From contig NZ_JAKWBK010000001.1 of assembly GCF_022512515.1 (NCBI RefSeq), forward strand, positions 3,658,001-3,722,000: a DNA stretch of 64,000 nucleotides. The letters run 5' to 3'. Position 1 is the first letter of the stretch; each line of letters begins with the position of its first letter. The DNA is from Paraniabella hibiscisoli (GTDB lineage: Bacteria > Bacteroidota > Bacteroidia > Chitinophagales > Chitinophagaceae). Of the stretch, positions 62,729 through 64,000 are shown piece by piece. The notes under the pieces were generated by a model that did no database searches, was not told the origin of the DNA, and was given only the letters and a program-made list of their open reading frames with translations. Made by a program: the position numbers and the translations under genes.

Positions 62729-63448
62729 ATGAGAAAAATATTTATTTTAATAGGATCGGTAGTAGCCGCCTTGGTATTGAGCCAATGCGGTAAACCTAAG
62801 GATTATTACTCTGCAGATTTTTTGAACGAAGCAGAGCAGGCCAAGCCCGGCAAGGTAGATTCTTTACAAATACTGCCGGGGCGAAACCGTGGCCTTTTGA
62901 AATTTATTGTTGCGCCAGACAGGCGTGTGAATAAATTAAGGGTTTCTTACAGTAGTTCTCTGAGCGCCGATGTAACAACTTCGATGGTAGATATCGCTGC
63001 CAATGAATATGGCAATTATAAAGAAGTATTGATCAATAATTTACCAGAGGCAACATTGCTGGTTCGTATTACTTCCTATGATACCAAGGGTGATAGTTCT
63101 AACATAGTAACCGGTGCAGGGTTTATTTATGGCGACAGATATATTTCTTCCCTGTATAACCGGATTTTTCAAAATATTACGACCGTTAACGGCGTTAAGC
63201 AACTCAATTTTCAAAATGAGAGCGCCAAACCCAGGGACAGTACCATATTTTATACTTTACAACAAACAATCATTACTTACTCAAAGTTAGGCGGCGGCAC
63301 ATCTACCATTGAAATATCTCCTTTTGTTAATGCGGTAAAAATAACAGACTTAGCCGCCACAGGTTCTATTACTCATTACTCCCGTTTTAAACCCACAGCA
63401 CAAACAATTGATATATTTGAATCAACCCCGGTAACCGTCAATTTCTAA
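62729..63448 (+). CDS. DUF4998-type surface lipoprotein
   Basis: A 239-residue intact protein. The start at 62729 gives MRKIFILIGSVVAALVLSQCGK, a lipoprotein signal. The mature part starts with GKVDSLQILPGRNRGLLKFIVAPDRRVNKLRV, which fits the family DUF4998, a beta-sandwich seen beside SusCD pairs. It lies 10 bases past the previous gene and is the last of the four-gene operon. A surface-binding role is inferred. Confidence 0.75.
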   Translation: MRKIFILIGSVVAALVLSQCGKPKDYYSADFLNEAEQAKPGKVDSLQILPGRNRGLLKFIVAPDRRVNKLRVSYSSSLSADVTTSMVDIAANEYGNYKEVLINNLPEATLLVRITSYDTKGDSSNIVTGAGFIYGDRYISSLYNRIFQNITTVNGVKQLNFQNESAKPRDSTIFYTLQQTIITYSKLGGGTSTIEISPFVNAVKITDLAATGSITHYSRFKPTAQTIDIFESTPVTVNF

Positions 63449-64000
63449 AAATAACCGGCTATTAGTTGGTCGTATCAATAGGTCGGAAAAAGCCGGTTAA
63501 AGTGGATATATCGGCTTATCATTTTACATGCCTGATTAACCATGATGGCTAAACAAATGGTACCTATGGCTTTCTTTAACCGCCCGTTAATAGCGAATGA
63601 TATTTAAATAGAAATCATTATAAATGATTTAGAAGGTTTGTTTGAAACCCCGCACGAAATTGCGGGGTTTATTATTTAAGGTTTGTGATCGGTTACCAGT
63701 TCTATCAATATTCTTTATATGGCTATTGATGATTATTATAGCGGTGTAATTAAATATCGTGCCCGGCATCTGGGCTGGTTTGTTTTGATAGTACACATAT
63801 AGGCGACTTTAAACGGCAGAAAATAACCTATGAAAAGCAACAACCATTTTCGTGGGATTAGCTTGTTTATATCTGTTGTGTCATCATCGCGTATTCATTT
63901 AGAAATCGTGGAGCATGTAAAAAGCTGCAAGAAAAAATAGTTATTGAAGACCAGTTATTTAGACATTTTATTTATAAATCCCCCTTTTTTATTTAAAAGA
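63449..64000. other. Region after the SusCD operon; no gene recognised
   Basis: About 550 bases to the window end. It holds the terminator at 63645-63670 and a short inverted repeat near 63612-63630. Short frames on the plus strand after 63718 have no support. No glycoside hydrolase begins here. Confidence 0.5.
63645..63670 (+). terminator. Rho-independent terminator of the SusCD operon
   Basis: A 10-bp perfect stem AAACCCCGCA (63645-63654) pairs with TGCGGGGTTT (63661-63670), followed by ATTATTT. It lies about 200 bases past the last lipoprotein gene. Confidence 0.75.

Noticed and set aside
63718..63950. Short plus-strand frames near the window end as the start of a new gene
   Set aside because: They are short, interrupted in every frame, and match nothing I recognise.
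1..64000. CRISPR arrays, tRNA or rRNA genes, insertion sequences
   Set aside because: No regularly spaced repeats, no cloverleaf-like stretches and no transposase frames were seen on reading both strands.

Overview
The window looks like chromosomal DNA of a Bacteroidota member, most likely family Chitinophagaceae. Supporting signs are SusC/SusD pairs with a hybrid two-component regulator, DUF4249 and MG2-type outer-membrane genes beside an STN-type TonB receptor, a SUF-only Fe-S operon, the long NagB fused to a PIG-L domain, AT-rich intergenic regions, few Shine-Dalgarno sites, and promoter-like TAnnTTTG elements. I found no tRNA, rRNA, insertion sequence, phage gene or CRISPR array.

A property of the sequence matters for every reader. 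About 25 of roughly 55 genes are broken by single-base frameshifts. Wherever I could reconstruct the break, one missing base, usually in a homopolymer run, restores a well-conserved protein (GH3-like, SufS, histidine kinases, NagB, GH20, SusC and others). This looks like systematic assembly error rather than gene decay, so I give each as one gene with its breaks noted.

Layout. 1-4.5 kb: PolX (C-terminus cut by the window edge), an H1-like Lys/Ala protein, ribosomal proteins L27 and L21, a GH3-like enzyme. 4.5-11.3 kb: dxr, a secreted esterase, mazG, a large NtrY-like kinase. 11.4-19.1 kb: a lipoprotein, then a nine-gene SUF operon on the minus strand (sufB, sufC, Uma2-like, sufD, sufS, TonB-C-like, sufE, DUF59, Rrf2). 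19.1-23.2 kb: a gene-poor stretch, a decayed LacI regulator, a GDSL lipoprotein, then an encapsulated-ferritin-like gene followed by a cytosolic-looking C25 (gingipain-type) protease with a histone-like basic tail. 23.3-29.6 kb: DUF6157, GNAT, a LytS/LytTR pair divergent from DUF5694, a bestrophin-like channel, a histidine kinase. 29.9-37.6 kb: GH20 hexosaminidase with NagB, small enzymes, a glycosylasparaginase and CutC. 37.6-49.0 kb, all minus strand: a doubled sensory cassette (two membrane proteins, two HisKA_3 kinases, one response regulator, two small Cys-motif proteins), followed by a secreted protein, an STN TonB receptor, DUF4249 and an MG2 protein. 49.2-55.8 kb: a YCF48-like protein, an SDR-DUF2867 protein and a hybrid two-component regulator. 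56.2-63.4 kb, plus strand: susC, susD and two surface lipoproteins, ending at a terminator.

The two most interesting loci are the doubled sensory cassette joined to the TonB/DUF4249/MG2 operon, and the EncFtn-like plus C25-like pair, in which the protease sits where an encapsulin shell gene would be expected.
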